Part shown: positions 36,818 through 46,101 of the stretch, piece by piece
Layout of the letters: each line of letters opens with the position of its first letter
Position numbering within the stretch: position 1 is the stretch's first letter
Assembly (NCBI RefSeq): GCF_042658845.1
Contig: NZ_JBHSRI010000025.1
Span: 248,001-312,000, forward strand
From: Paenisporosarcina macmurdoensis
GTDB lineage: Bacteria; Bacillota; Bacilli; Bacillales_A; Planococcaceae
Length of the DNA stretch: 64,000 bases
Direction: 5' to 3'
Position numbers and translations under genes: made by a program
Notes under the pieces: model-generated
Database searches by the model: none
What the model saw: only the letters and a program-made list of their open reading frames with translations
What the model was told of the DNA's origin: nothing

Positions 36818-36855
36818 TTTTTTCACCACCTTTCATATTTTGAGTATAAAAAAGA

Positions 36856-37231
36856 GGGGGCTGTCTATTAAGTCCTAATATAAAATATTTGGAGAATATG
36901 AGTCTTTTTTTCTGCACCTATATTGGAACATGTTGCCATATATAATTATCTGTTTTGCACATGATTAACATAAGGTTGATTGGAGTGGAAGACGGCGGGG
37001 AAACATCTGCTCCTGCGGTTACTCATCGGAAAGATATTGGACGAACTGGCATTCGACCAATATCTTTCCAGCGGGAATAGCATGAGCTGAAGACCCCGCA
37101 GACGAGCTTGCTCGTCGAGGAGGCTGAGGCCATGCCCGCGGAAAGCGTCCGTCTAAAACGGAAATCAACCTCAACTAAATATAAAAAGGGAACTGCCATT
37201 AGTCATATTTGATGACTTTTTGGACAGCTCC
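36856..37231 (-). mobile_element. MITE-like element carrying GC-rich repeat copy E
   Basis: Ends GGGGGCTGTCTATTAAGTCC (36856-36875) and, inverted, GGAGCTGTCCAAAAAGTC (37214-37231). These resemble each other and the GGGGCTGTCCCAAAAGTC-type ends I associate with IS1182-family elements. No transposase inside. The core 36974-37172 is the GC-rich repeat with an inserted hairpin GGAAAGATATTGG/CCAATATCTTTCC at 37028-37069. Copy A at 6631 shares both flanks apart from the left end. It sits exactly between mnxG and the MnxD paralogue gene. Confidence 0.55.
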
Positions 37232-37239
37232 AACCTTTC

Positions 37240-40200
37240 CTATTGTTCTAAAGGGGGTAAGTGATTCTTTACCTCATTGCGGACTCTAATAATTCCCCAC
37301 ATCCCTTGTTCGACGTCCCACATTATATTTCCTGAGCGGTACATATAATCTCCTGGAAAGCCGCCGTAAGCTCCTGAGCCACCAAGCAATTCTAAGTTCC
37401 GATTAGCCCCTGCAAGATTAAATCCAACGAATGATTCTGTTCGCGAATTAAGATTACTTCCTTGAAAACGCCAGCGGTGACCATGAAGGTGGAATGTATG
37501 AGAACGTCGTCTTTCAGCAGGGCAAATTAATCGAATCGTCAGCGGTTCTCCCACATAGCTTTCAAATAGTGGAGTAGCAGGGTCCCCAAATACATTAGAA
37601 TCAAATAAATCATGCAACACTGGATGTTTTTGATAACGGTTTTTTAATCGTTCCGTTCGATAATTAAAGCCTCTGGATCCTTGATCATACGTATCAACCT
37701 CTTCTGGTTCTTCCACAAGCGGAGGGATAATTCCCGCAATCGGATCGATAATGACCTGACCTTCTTTATCCAACAATCTGACACCGTCATGCATAATCAA
37801 AACACATTCTCTTATATCTGGTAATAACGGGTTACGTAACACGACATTGGCTCCAGAACGAACTGGCAATAACGTGTATGGATCTAAAAATTCCGTATAT
37901 CTTGGTTCAGCTATAAAAGCACCGAAGGCTCCCTGAGATTTATGGTTACGAATATCGGCCATATCCCACATGCCACAAGCACCTAATGGCGTATCGACAA
38001 ACCAGCGGTACGTTGTCGTTTCACCTGGTCCAACGGTTTGGTCTCCATTGAATCCGACTGTTTCACCCGCTGAAGTTTTCACATCATACTGAATCAATTG
38101 AGGATGCAAAGAAATTCGTAGAGAAGGCGGGTAGAATGCCTGTTCCTTAACAACTGGATACGGGTATATGCCATCTTTAAAAGGGAACAACTCTAATTTC
38201 AACAAGCTGGTTAGTTTCACATCTACGGTATCGCCTACATTTGCCCGAATAACTAAAGGCTCCAGCTTTTTAGTGCCGTTTACAATGGCCTCCATATCAT
38301 CTGCTAGCGCAAAAATGATACCATTTGGATCATGATCGCCAAAGTCGTTATAAACGATGGGAAGTTGAAAAGCGACGATATCGAACTGGCGAACGGGCCT
38401 ATCCGCCTGAATAAGAGTTGGATTTCCTGCTTGAGGCGGCTTTTTACCCGTACATTCGGGTAATGGTTTTGAACGTTTTAATGGGCCGGGTCTGTCTGGT
38501 AAAGGAATTAAATCTGGAACTTTTTCATCATATGCTCGTATCAGACCCCATAGGCCATTCCATAAATCTTCTTCAGTTTCAAACGCCCACAAATAATCTC
38601 CTGACCGCGAAATATATGTTTCCATCGTAAACGACTCCGAAATGCCGATATGTTGGTGATCTTGAAGTTTTGAATTTAGACTGTGACGTTCTCGATGCCA
38701 CCTCAAACCATGAACATTTAAGCTATGGGACTCTTCTTGAGCTCCTTGAAGGAGGCGAATGCGAATGGAATCCCCTTCATAGGCTTTCAAAATAGGGGTA
38801 ATTGGATCGCCGTTTGTATAAGAACTGAACGTATAGGCTGGATCACAATCTTTACCCAAGCGAAATTGAAGTGGTTCATTTTTATAATTGACACCGAATA
38901 AACCTGGGTCATCATTAGATCCTGGGAATTTCGGAGGGTTGAGTGGTTTTCCATCCTTATCAAATAACAATGCAAAGTCCTGAGCAAATAACACAAAGTC
39001 TCGGTAATCTGGAATTAATGGGTTCAATGCTGTAATTTGCGTGCCATGATCCACTTCTTCTCCTGTAGCGGAGTCGACATACGTTGTAAAACGAGGGTGC
39101 ACAACACCTGACCCGAATACACCGTGTTGCTGATGAGAAGCTGGATATAAATGATCGTGGAAGAACCATGCTTTCAACTCGACATCTGCGTAATAGGAAT
39201 ACTGGATCGTTTCACCAGGTAAAACGGAAGAATCATAATTCCATCCAACATTTCCGCCATCATTGACAAGTACATCAAATTTAACAAAGTGTATATGAAA
39301 GCCATTTTCATACGTTCTTGTCACGAGCTGGAAGGCATCGCCGTCAAGTAAATGAGGCACTCTGTTCGTGTAATTTATTTGAAAGCGAGTATGTGCAGGT
39401 GCATGGATAACGAGAGGCTCGGGTTCTTTCTTTCCTGAACAAACGTCTTCTATATCTTCATCGAGTACATATATACGCCCTTTTGGATCATGCCAACCTT
39501 GTTTGTTGTAGGTTATGGGCAACTCAATTAATGAAATGTTGAATTCCTTGATTAATGCGTCTTCAGGACAAGGGTCGGTAAATACCGCTCCAGGTCTTGG
39601 ATTGGCAATTGCCGCATGACGCTCCAGTTCGGTCAATCCTCGTCCGCCTATTATTCCAAGAGGTGGACGAGGGGCTTTGTAACCCACTTTACCTGGAATG
39701 AAATTAGGAAACCCTGGTTTTAGTTTTGTAGGCTTAGGTGGAGCTTTCGTGTCGGGCAGAGGCTGCAATGATTTAATCGGAACGCCGTTAGGGTAACACT
39801 GACTGCCATCTTGGAGTGTGTTGAATACCCGGTTCATTCCCCACATGCCAGCCGCGAAATGAGGATAAAGATGACAATGGATCACCGCATCTCCAAAAGA
39901 TCCTTGCAAACTTCCTAAGCCATAAAGCGGTTCAACCGTGTAATGGCTCTGAGGACTAATTGATTGTGAATCGATAACTTCAGAGTTGAGGTCTTGGTTA
40001 TCGCTCAACCATTGATGGACATGATAATGAAAGACATGTGTTTCTTTTACGCCACCATGGATCAGTCGGATTTTCGCGGAATCTCCCACATATCCACGGA
40101 GAATAGGTGCAGAGGGATCACCGAATACCCATGAATCATGGTGGACTTCTTCACCTTCGCAGTTTGGACAAACGACCCCTTCATCAATGAGCTGTTGACG

Positions 40201-40878
40201 TCTATTCAAAGGCTCATAGCGATAGTTAGCTCCATGAAATGATTCCTCTTCCTGGTTTGTTAAATGATTGATGGGACGATTTCCTGTTAGATCATTCACT
40301 TCCATTTCATCATGAAAAATCCAGGCATACTCTCGAAATGAAGGTAACAGAGGATGATGAACATCTGCAAAAACTCCACTGTTCATCGGTTTTCCTGTTT
40401 CAGGATCTGTCCACCATGAAAACCGTTTCTCTACTAACAAAGAACCAATGAGACCGTTGATATTAGAAGCTTCTTCTCCGCTTGCTGGATTGCCTAAGTC
40501 CGAAAAGATATACGTACCTTCAATAACGGCATGTATTCGATACAAAATAGTATCGCCTGGAGCAACCGTACTATCTTTATTGAATCCCACGTTTGCACCA
40601 TCTGTTTGGCATACATCGTATTCAGCTTCCTGAAAATGCATGCTCGTATGAAAGTGTATTTTATTTTCAAATAGAATCTCAATTATTTCTCCTTCAGTCG
40701 CTCTGATGACGAGAGGTCGTACGAGCTCGACGGGAGAGAAAGGATTTTTTTGCGCTAAATCTTTTACTTTCTGTTCATTTTCTTTCAATACGTACATCAT
40801 GCCATTTGGGTTGTGGTCACCAAATGTATTCACAACGATTCGGATTGGAATGGCTACAACATGGTACCTTCTAATCAT
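37240..40878 (-). CDS. mnxG: MnxG, multicopper Mn(II) oxidase
   Basis: A 1212-residue multicopper oxidase, matching the roughly 1200 residues of MnxG from marine Bacillus spores and far longer than laccases or CotA (about 510). It contains six cupredoxin-type segments with repeated starts (NTFGDHNPNGMMYVL, and NDFGDHDPNGIIFAL near the C-terminal half). Copper ligands: ETHVFHYHVHQW (about 279-290) and the type 1/trinuclear signature HCHLYPHFAAGM (H334, C335, H336, H340, M345). Further His motifs are FFHDHLYPASHQQHG, HSLNVHGLRWH and HTFHLHGHRW. No signal peptide, as expected for a spore-surface protein. The start overlaps mnxF by four bases. MnxG with MnxE/MnxF oxidises Mn(II) to Mn(IV) oxide on spores. 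Confidence 0.95.
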   Translation of the reverse strand: MIRRYHVVAIPIRIVVNTFGDHNPNGMMYVLKENEQKVKDLAQKNPFSPVELVRPLVIRATEGEIIEILFENKIHFHTSMHFQEAEYDVCQTDGANVGFNKDSTVAPGDTILYRIHAVIEGTYIFSDLGNPASGEEASNINGLIGSLLVEKRFSWWTDPETGKPMNSGVFADVHHPLLPSFREYAWIFHDEMEVNDLTGNRPINHLTNQEEESFHGANYRYEPLNRRQQLIDEGVVCPNCEGEEVHHDSWVFGDPSAPILRGYVGDSAKIRLIHGGVKETHVFHYHVHQWLSDNQDLNSEVIDSQSISPQSHYTVEPLYGLGSLQGSFGDAVIHCHLYPHFAAGMWGMNRVFNTLQDGSQCYPNGVPIKSLQPLPDTKAPPKPTKLKPGFPNFIPGKVGYKAPRPPLGIIGGRGLTELERHAAIANPRPGAVFTDPCPEDALIKEFNISLIELPITYNKQGWHDPKGRIYVLDEDIEDVCSGKKEPEPLVIHAPAHTRFQINYTNRVPHLLDGDAFQLVTRTYENGFHIHFVKFDVLVNDGGNVGWNYDSSVLPGETIQYSYYADVELKAWFFHDHLYPASHQQHGVFGSGVVHPRFTTYVDSATGEEVDHGTQITALNPLIPDYRDFVLFAQDFALLFDKDGKPLNPPKFPGSNDDPGLFGVNYKNEPLQFRLGKDCDPAYTFSSYTNGDPITPILKAYEGDSIRIRLLQGAQEESHSLNVHGLRWHRERHSLNSKLQDHQHIGISESFTMETYISRSGDYLWAFETEEDLWNGLWGLIRAYDEKVPDLIPLPDRPGPLKRSKPLPECTGKKPPQAGNPTLIQADRPVRQFDIVAFQLPIVYNDFGDHDPNGIIFALADDMEAIVNGTKKLEPLVIRANVGDTVDVKLTSLLKLELFPFKDGIYPYPVVKEQAFYPPSLRISLHPQLIQYDVKTSAGETVGFNGDQTVGPGETTTYRWFVDTPLGACGMWDMADIRNHKSQGAFGAFIAEPRYTEFLDPYTLLPVRSGANVVLRNPLLPDIRECVLIMHDGVRLLDKEGQVIIDPIAGIIPPLVEEPEEVDTYDQGSRGFNYRTERLKNRYQKHPVLHDLFDSNVFGDPATPLFESYVGEPLTIRLICPAERRRSHTFHLHGHRWRFQGSNLNSRTESFVGFNLAGANRNLELLGGSGAYGGFPGDYMYRSGNIMWDVEQGMWGIIRVRNEVKNHLPPLEQ

Positions 40879-41186
40879 GTGGACGCTTCTTCTTGCGAAT
40901 TATTTTTTAAATGTGGAATTTTTGCACCGATACCTGTTTCTACATAGAACAAATCAATCGAATCGATATGCACATTCCATACTTTGCCTTCTAGAGCAGG
41001 TACGGAAGTTGTTTCCACATCCAAAACAACCATATCTCCGTGTACATCTTTGATTTTACCTATAAACATAAAGGGAAAAGACTCCGTTAGAATAAACACT
41101 CTTCGTCCGATATTTTTCCGAAAGTAAGTGACGAGAGCTTCCTCTCTCATCGTATTTATTGATTTTGATTCACTCTGATTGGTCAT
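40875..41186 (-). CDS. mnxF: MnxF, small subunit of Mn oxidase complex
   Basis: A 103-residue protein. Central motif FIGKIKDVHGDMVVLDVE forms the same G-x-I-x2-V ... V-x-L strand pair as MnxE, so a small beta-barrel is likely. In the characterised Mnx complex, MnxE and MnxF form a hexamer that binds MnxG. Its stop overlaps the mnxG start (ATGA), giving coupled translation. Identification rests mainly on size and position between mnxE and mnxG. Confidence 0.88.
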   Translation of the reverse strand: MTNQSESKSINTMREEALVTYFRKNIGRRVFILTESFPFMFIGKIKDVHGDMVVLDVETTSVPALEGKVWNVHIDSIDLFYVETGIGAKIPHLKNNSQEEAST

Positions 41187-41203
41187 TCTTGCATCACTCC
41201 TTA

Positions 41204-41494
41204 TTAGGCTAATGGAAAGACTTCGTCACTAGGCACTTCAGTTGAGTAAGATACGAGTTGCTCAAACGGAATACTTAGCGGAAAAGGGAAATTATAAAAG
41301 GGTGCATTAATCATTTTGATAATGACAGGTGACAAGGTCACATGTCCTTCATGCACTTCGGATATCGTTCCAGTAAAAATGGGCCTGAAAACTTGCCCCA
41401 ATAAATTAAGTTGAACTGGTTTTGTAATGACCAGTATTTCTTCTCCTAAGAGCTTCTTAAATACCAAAAATAAATCATTTTCTGTGTGATCCAC
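41204..41494 (-). CDS. mnxE: MnxE, small subunit of Mn oxidase complex
   Basis: A 96-residue protein starting at GTG 41494 after AGGAG; the G overlaps the mnxD stop. The core reads FTGTISEVHEGHVTLSPV, matching the MnxF core. Partner of MnxF in the MnxEFG complex; the hexamer is reported to bind copper. Few His/Cys are present here, so the metal ligands are not evident from sequence. Confidence 0.88.
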   Translation of the reverse strand: MDHTENDLFLVFKKLLGEEILVITKPVQLNLLGQVFRPIFTGTISEVHEGHVTLSPVIIKMINAPFYNFPFPLSIPFEQLVSYSTEVPSDEVFPLA

Positions 41495-42207
41495 TATGAA
41501 AGTCTCCTGTCATTAAGTTTTTTGTAAAGAGCTTTCGAAAGCTGTTTCCATAAAGCAAAAAAACCAATTGTTGAAATCGTGTGAATGTCGTGTAGTGGGA
41601 TACTTTTTGTTGTTTTGAACAGTTGAAGGAATAGCTCTTTCGTCGTCGTTTTGTCTAGTTTGCCAAGAACTATTTTTTCAGCTGTTTTCACTTCAACCCA
41701 TAGGCCGCGCCAAGAAAGAAGATTGGTTTGTAGAGATTCCTCAAAAAACTGCCGAATGAGAGCTTCCTTTTTCACTACTGTTTCGCCAAATTGAAGGACG
41801 AGCTTTTGCTGCAAATGATTATCATATATAAAATGCTGATGGGTGTTGGAGTAAGTAGGAAATCCAAAGGGGATTGTGGCAGAGTCTATAAATTTGTAAG
41901 GAATCCAAATACGTTTTTGTACATCCGTTACCATGACAAAATCTCTTCCAATGGTTGCGACTTTTCCTTCAGTTATTTTACTGCCATCATTGTGGATTGC
42001 AGACGTTATCACAACTTGCTGATTTCGTTTCATTTTAAAAAACTGTTTTAACGTAAGGGACTTGCGTCGTGTTTCGTCTTGGCTTGTAATCTTAAATAGG
42101 TTTTTTTGGCTGATGTATTCTGTAAGAATTCTGGTTTCTTCCGAGGAAACTGCACTTGTTGGAGATGAAAATGATGTAGCTGCAGCTTCCTCGTATTTGT
42201 CATGCAA
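41494..42207 (-). CDS. mnxD: MnxD
   Basis: TTG at 42207 is chosen because AGGAGG lies eight bases upstream; the frame opens to 42225. The 237-residue product has no membrane segment. Two related halves: about 65-110 (QQVVITSAIHNDGS, EGKVATIGRDFVMV) and about 160-215 (GLWVEVKTAEKIVLGKLDK), suggesting tandem barrel modules like MnxE/F. It is paralogous to the protein encoded at 36104-36817. Role unknown; possibly assembly or anchoring of the oxidase on the spore surface. Confidence 0.88.
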   Translation of the reverse strand: MHDKYEEAAATSFSSPTSAVSSEETRILTEYISQKNLFKITSQDETRRKSLTLKQFFKMKRNQQVVITSAIHNDGSKITEGKVATIGRDFVMVTDVQKRIWIPYKFIDSATIPFGFPTYSNTHQHFIYDNHLQQKLVLQFGETVVKKEALIRQFFEESLQTNLLSWRGLWVEVKTAEKIVLGKLDKTTTKELFLQLFKTTKSIPLHDIHTISTIGFFALWKQLSKALYKKLNDRRLS

Positions 42208-42237
42208 AATGGACCACCTCCTCAACCTAAATTCATC

Positions 42238-42822
42238 CTACTCCTCGATTAACTGTATTAAATGGTTTGCTACTTCCTCAATATTTACTCGTTTTTCTCC
42301 AATTGCCATATTATGAAGGGCTCTTATTTGATTGGTGGAATCCATTACATACATGGAGGTGGTGTGAGTAAGAAACCCATCTTGATTTTGTTTATAGGTG
42401 AAATTGAAATCTTGAGTAAATTGTTTCGTTTCTTTTTCAGTGCCTCTAAAAAATAAAAAGTTGGTACTAGAAATACCAAACGCATCCTTATATTGGTTGA
42501 TTTTCTCTTTCTTATCGTGGAGCGGATCTAATGTTACCGCTACTATTACGTATTGCTCTTCAGATATGCCTTTGTTACTCAATAACTGCTGCACATCTTT
42601 TAAGTCCAACATTGTAGTCGGACAAATATCTGGGCAGTTTGTATAAAAGAAGGCAATGATTTTTGGTTTATTGCGAATCTCCGTGTCATTTCCATTCACT
42701 TCAGTGAGCGGCCATTCCTCAACGGCACCGATTTTAGGCAAATCTATTGTAGTCGGCCAAAGAAGTTGGAAAACCAAAAATCCAATAGCTACTAACACAA
42801 GTGATATAAATGCTTTCGACAT
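42238..42822 (-). CDS. mnxC: MnxC, Sco1-like copper/thiol protein
   Basis: A 194-residue protein starting at ATG 42822. N-terminal membrane anchor (about 4-22), then a thioredoxin-like Sco domain with FYTNCPDICPTT (C63-x3-C67) and the distal His in FLTHTTSMYVMD (H153), the three copper ligands of Sco proteins. Sco proteins deliver copper or reduce thiols during copper-centre assembly, so a role in metallating MnxG is likely. MnxC of the known operon has the same thioredoxin/Sco motif. Confidence 0.92.
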   Translation of the reverse strand: MSKAFISLVLVAIGFLVFQLLWPTTIDLPKIGAVEEWPLTEVNGNDTEIRNKPKIIAFFYTNCPDICPTTMLDLKDVQQLLSNKGISEEQYVIVAVTLDPLHDKKEKINQYKDAFGISSTNFLFFRGTEKETKQFTQDFNFTYKQNQDGFLTHTTSMYVMDSTNQIRALHNMAIGEKRVNIEEVANHLIQLIEE

Positions 42823-42856
42823 AATCACCGCCTTATGCCTCTTAGAATAGAGGGTT

Positions 42857-43381
42857 TTACACCTTAAACGAATAGCGGATAAATTGACTGACAAGTGCAT
42901 GAGAACAAGCTGTGAAAATAGCTAAACTCACGATATTTGATTCAATCATTGCTGCGGAGTCAAGCGGGATATTGCACAAAGCTGGATTTTGAAGAACCGC
43001 ACCGAACATCATGCCCATCATTCCGCCCATGATGCCGTTGTAAAGACCATTTAGTAAAGCCGGTGATTGGATAAATGAGCCAAATAATAGACCGATACAT
43101 ACCCCAGCTATGATCGGAACAAGATAAAAACCTGGTTGAGTCACAGGAATCAGTAACTTGAGGTAGAGAGCGAAGGCAAAAGCGGAAGTCATGGTGATTG
43201 CCATACCCATCGTTGTCGTAAAACGATCATCAAATAATCGGTGTTTCTTTTTGAAAAGCCAGTAAACAGAACTTAAATCAATTAGATTCCAAATGAATAA
43301 AAAGATGATAAGTAGCATGGTTACGTCACGACCGTTTAATGGAATGAAAAATAGTGAGTAAACTAAAAATAAAAAAGCCAT
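42857..43381 (-). CDS. mnxB: MnxB, membrane protein
   Basis: A 174-residue membrane protein with about five helices and a Gly/Met-rich helix (NGIMGGMMGMMFGAVLQNP). The start overlaps mnxA by 56 bases; ATG 43318 is an alternative that avoids the overlap, and neither has a strong ribosome binding site. The motif GIMGGMMG...QNPAL resembles NGIIIGLMSPMIGTVIERP in MnxA, so the two are distant paralogues. The Met-rich helix could handle copper. Function unknown. Confidence 0.85.
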   Translation of the reverse strand: MAFLFLVYSLFFIPLNGRDVTMLLIIFLFIWNLIDLSSVYWLFKKKHRLFDDRFTTTMGMAITMTSAFAFALYLKLLIPVTQPGFYLVPIIAGVCIGLLFGSFIQSPALLNGLYNGIMGGMMGMMFGAVLQNPALCNIPLDSAAMIESNIVSLAIFTACSHALVSQFIRYSFKV

Positions 43382-43739
43382 GAAGGAAAATGATGAACAT
43401 GGTTGGCCTTTCTATAACTGTTCCGATCATCGGTGACATTAATCCAATGATGATGCCGTTTGTTAAACCAGTTACAAACGTTTGGTAATCGAATAACAAT
43501 CCAAAAACTGCTCCAACCGTTAACCCTGCTACTGTCGAGATCATGGTTATGACCGTGAAATGAAATGGAAACTGTGTGATGAGTAATACACCGGATAGTA
43601 AAGCGGCCATTCCTCCCATCACGATGCTAATATTCATTCCTAATTGAAAGCCGATTCGTTTCTTGATTTTAAGCAAATATCCGTAAAAACAAAGGACGAT
43701 CCATACATCTACATACATTAAGATTGCACTAGTAGTCAT
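43326..43739 (-). CDS. mnxA: MnxA, membrane protein
   Basis: ATG 43739 follows AGAGGTGGGG; the frame opens to 43868 but the extra residues look non-native. The 137-residue product has four membrane helices. It is the first gene of the operon. A perfect sigma-K-type -10 (CATATTGTA) lies just upstream. Function unknown; related in sequence style to MnxB. Confidence 0.85.
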   Translation of the reverse strand: MTTSAILMYVDVWIVLCFYGYLLKIKKRIGFQLGMNISIVMGGMAALLSGVLLITQFPFHFTVITMISTVAGLTVGAVFGLLFDYQTFVTGLTNGIIIGLMSPMIGTVIERPTMFIIFLHGFFIFSLLTIFHSIKRS

Positions 43740-43754
43740 AGCCCCACCTCTACA

Positions 43755-43763
43755 TACAATATG
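43755..43763 (-). promoter_or_regulatory. sigma-K-type -10 element before mnxA
   Basis: CATATTGTA matches the sigma-K -10 consensus CATANNNTA. The expected AC of the -35 about 16 bases upstream is not present (GC instead), and the leader would be very short. Late mother-cell expression of mnx is known from Bacillus SG-1, which supports but does not prove this site. Confidence 0.4.
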
Positions 43764-44011
43764 TGGGAAAAGAGAGGGGCGAAACTTGTCCATTGAATAA
43801 CGAAAAAACTGTACAAGATGAATACAATTACAGTCGTGTGATCTTGTCTTTTGCCTATCTTTCTCCAATCCATATTCATATACTGCTATCAGGTTAACGA
43901 TAAATTGGTAAACTACAGGTTTTTTTAACTAACACACTGTTCTATGAATCTAAAGTAGCTTACTTAGCTTTAGAGAACCAGCTTAAGCGAATAATTAAAA
44001 GGAGGTATTAC

Positions 44012-46051
44012 ATGAAAGTCGGACCAATTAATGCGTTTGATGGATTTCCTGTCTGGTACAAGGATGAAAATGGGGTACGATTACAATTAAACGTTGACCC
44101 AAATGATCCATTCTCTGGTATAACATCTGCTGATTTACCTGATCCATCACAACCAGTGTCTTTCCCAACGAACTATCCTGGGGAAGCTTTTTATTTGCAG
44201 GTCGAAGATGAAATGACCACCGGTACGGGAGAAAGAGCTAGACTCGTGTTGGCTTTAGAAGCAGCTTTTGCAAATGAAGTTCCCGCTGCAGGGGATCAAA
44301 TTGTCTTTGGGAGAGTTCGAATTCGAATTTTTGGATTACAACCGAATGTAGAGTATACAGTGTCACATCCATATGGAATAGACACGTTTTTTGCTGAGCC
44401 AGATGGAGAAGGGGCAGGAGAAATTAATTTTACAGAAGATATCGGAGGATTAAACGGGGGAGAATTTGACCTTGCAGAGAATAGTCGAGTACATCCTTTC
44501 CTACAATGGGATCCCACTGTGGAACCATTTGCACCACCAGGATATATGGGCAACCCCGCAGTGTTACATCCAATTGTAGGAAGTCTATTTATTGATGCTT
44601 TTGGGGAGCCTCAGAACTTTTTCAGAGTTGAAGGACCAGGAATCGGAATTGGATCTCCAGATCGTACCACCACCACAGGACTAGATCCGGATAACTGTAT
44701 AGAAACAAGAAACTTTACCGTATTAGGTAAAATTTCAACGATTGCAGGTGTTGATGTAACAAGAGTTACCTACACTCAAAGCGTAAGTTCAAATGGTTTG
44801 TTAGATGTATTTGCTACGTCAGACGATACAGCTCAAACGATTAATGTGACAGGTGCAGGAATCGATTCTACGTTACTCGAAGGGACCGAGGGACAATATT
44901 TTGCCCGTGTCCGTTATACAGGTGCACGCCCACCTAGTGCGATTACCGTTTCAAATGTCAGCGATAATCCGAACAGTATAAAAGAAGTCGTACCAGTCGA
45001 TTTTATTACCGCAACTGCCAACTACAACACCGACACTCAAGAACTTACAATTGTCGCATCGTCTAGCGATTCGCTTGGTGCACCCGTTTTATCAATCTCA
45101 GACTTTGGTTTAGGTGACATCGCTATTCCTGTGACCGGGATTAGTACAACGAACCTAACGTTTGCACCAGCCCAAGTAACGATTACGTCAGCTGCAGGAG
45201 GGGAAAGAACGATTCCAGTGACGGTGACAGGAAATCCTGACGGTCCAATCCCTGCCACAGCCAATGCTGGTGTTGATCAAACTGTCCTCATCAATTCACC
45301 CGTTTCACTGAATGGCACTAATTCTACTGGTGCAATCACATCATTTAGTTGGCTCCAACTTGCGGGTACTCCGGTTACATTAGTAGAAGCTAATACAGCC
45401 ACCCCCTCATTTGGCTCCCCAAGTTCGCCTACTAGTCTTTCATTTGAATTAACAGTTGATGGTGAAGGGGGACCATCTACTGATACGGTGAATGTAGAGG
45501 TAATAGAGTCCGCGCCGATACCAATCGCAAATGCTGGGGCTAATCAAAGCGTTCAACAAGGAACAACTGTAATGTTGGTAGGCAGTGCAACTGGTAATGT
45601 GACTAGCTATCAATGGGCACAAACTGCAGGAGTTCCTGTCCAATTAACCACTGCCAGTACGGCAAGTGCATCGTTTATCTTTCCTACACAACAAGCCACA
45701 CTTACTTTTGAATTAACGGTTCAAGGACCAGGGGGCACTTCTTCAGATTCCGTACAAATTTCTTCTATTCCAGAAAACTTAACGATTACACGTGTAGAAT
45801 TCCGAACTGGCGATGCGGAATGGAGAATTAGCGGAACATCAGATGTGAGTAGCGCTGGAGTCACCATTTCAATCTTTAATGGGAGTTCTCTAGCAGATCC
45901 ACTTCTTGCACAAGTGCCAGTCGATGCACTTGGAGATTGGGCGTATCGCGTCGAAGACTCTACTACGCAGCCTGGTGAAACCCGAGCTATCTCCATTCAA
46001 TCCAGCTCGGGTGGAACACTTATTAATGTACCTATTAATCTTCGTGGATAA
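44012..46051 (+). CDS. PKD-domain surface protein divergent from mnx
   Basis: A 679-residue protein after AAAGGAGG, without a signal peptide or membrane anchor. Residues 1-215 form a beta-rich N-terminal region (FYLQVEDEMTTG, FGRVRIRIFGLQPNVEYTV). Residues 240-415 are beta-sandwich repeats. Two PKD/Ig-like repeats follow near 415-500 and 505-585 (ANAGVDQTVLINSPVSLNG and ANAGANQSVQQGTTVMLVG). A C-terminal domain spans about 590-679. Threonine/serine-rich composition fits a surface structural protein. It is transcribed away from mnxA, with a collagen-like gene 50 bases after it, so it is a candidate exosporium component. No known catalytic residues. Confidence 0.8.
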   Translation: MKVGPINAFDGFPVWYKDENGVRLQLNVDPNDPFSGITSADLPDPSQPVSFPTNYPGEAFYLQVEDEMTTGTGERARLVLALEAAFANEVPAAGDQIVFGRVRIRIFGLQPNVEYTVSHPYGIDTFFAEPDGEGAGEINFTEDIGGLNGGEFDLAENSRVHPFLQWDPTVEPFAPPGYMGNPAVLHPIVGSLFIDAFGEPQNFFRVEGPGIGIGSPDRTTTTGLDPDNCIETRNFTVLGKISTIAGVDVTRVTYTQSVSSNGLLDVFATSDDTAQTINVTGAGIDSTLLEGTEGQYFARVRYTGARPPSAITVSNVSDNPNSIKEVVPVDFITATANYNTDTQELTIVASSSDSLGAPVLSISDFGLGDIAIPVTGISTTNLTFAPAQVTITSAAGGERTIPVTVTGNPDGPIPATANAGVDQTVLINSPVSLNGTNSTGAITSFSWLQLAGTPVTLVEANTATPSFGSPSSPTSLSFELTVDGEGGPSTDTVNVEVIESAPIPIANAGANQSVQQGTTVMLVGSATGNVTSYQWAQTAGVPVQLTTASTASASFIFPTQQATLTFELTVQGPGGTSSDSVQISSIPENLTITRVEFRTGDAEWRISGTSDVSSAGVTISIFNGSSLADPLLAQVPVDALGDWAYRVEDSTTQPGETRAISIQSSSGGTLINVPINLRG

Positions 46052-46101
46052 AAAAATGATTTTGAGAGAGCATCAAGCTTTATTTTAAAGGAGGTGAAGG
46101 T

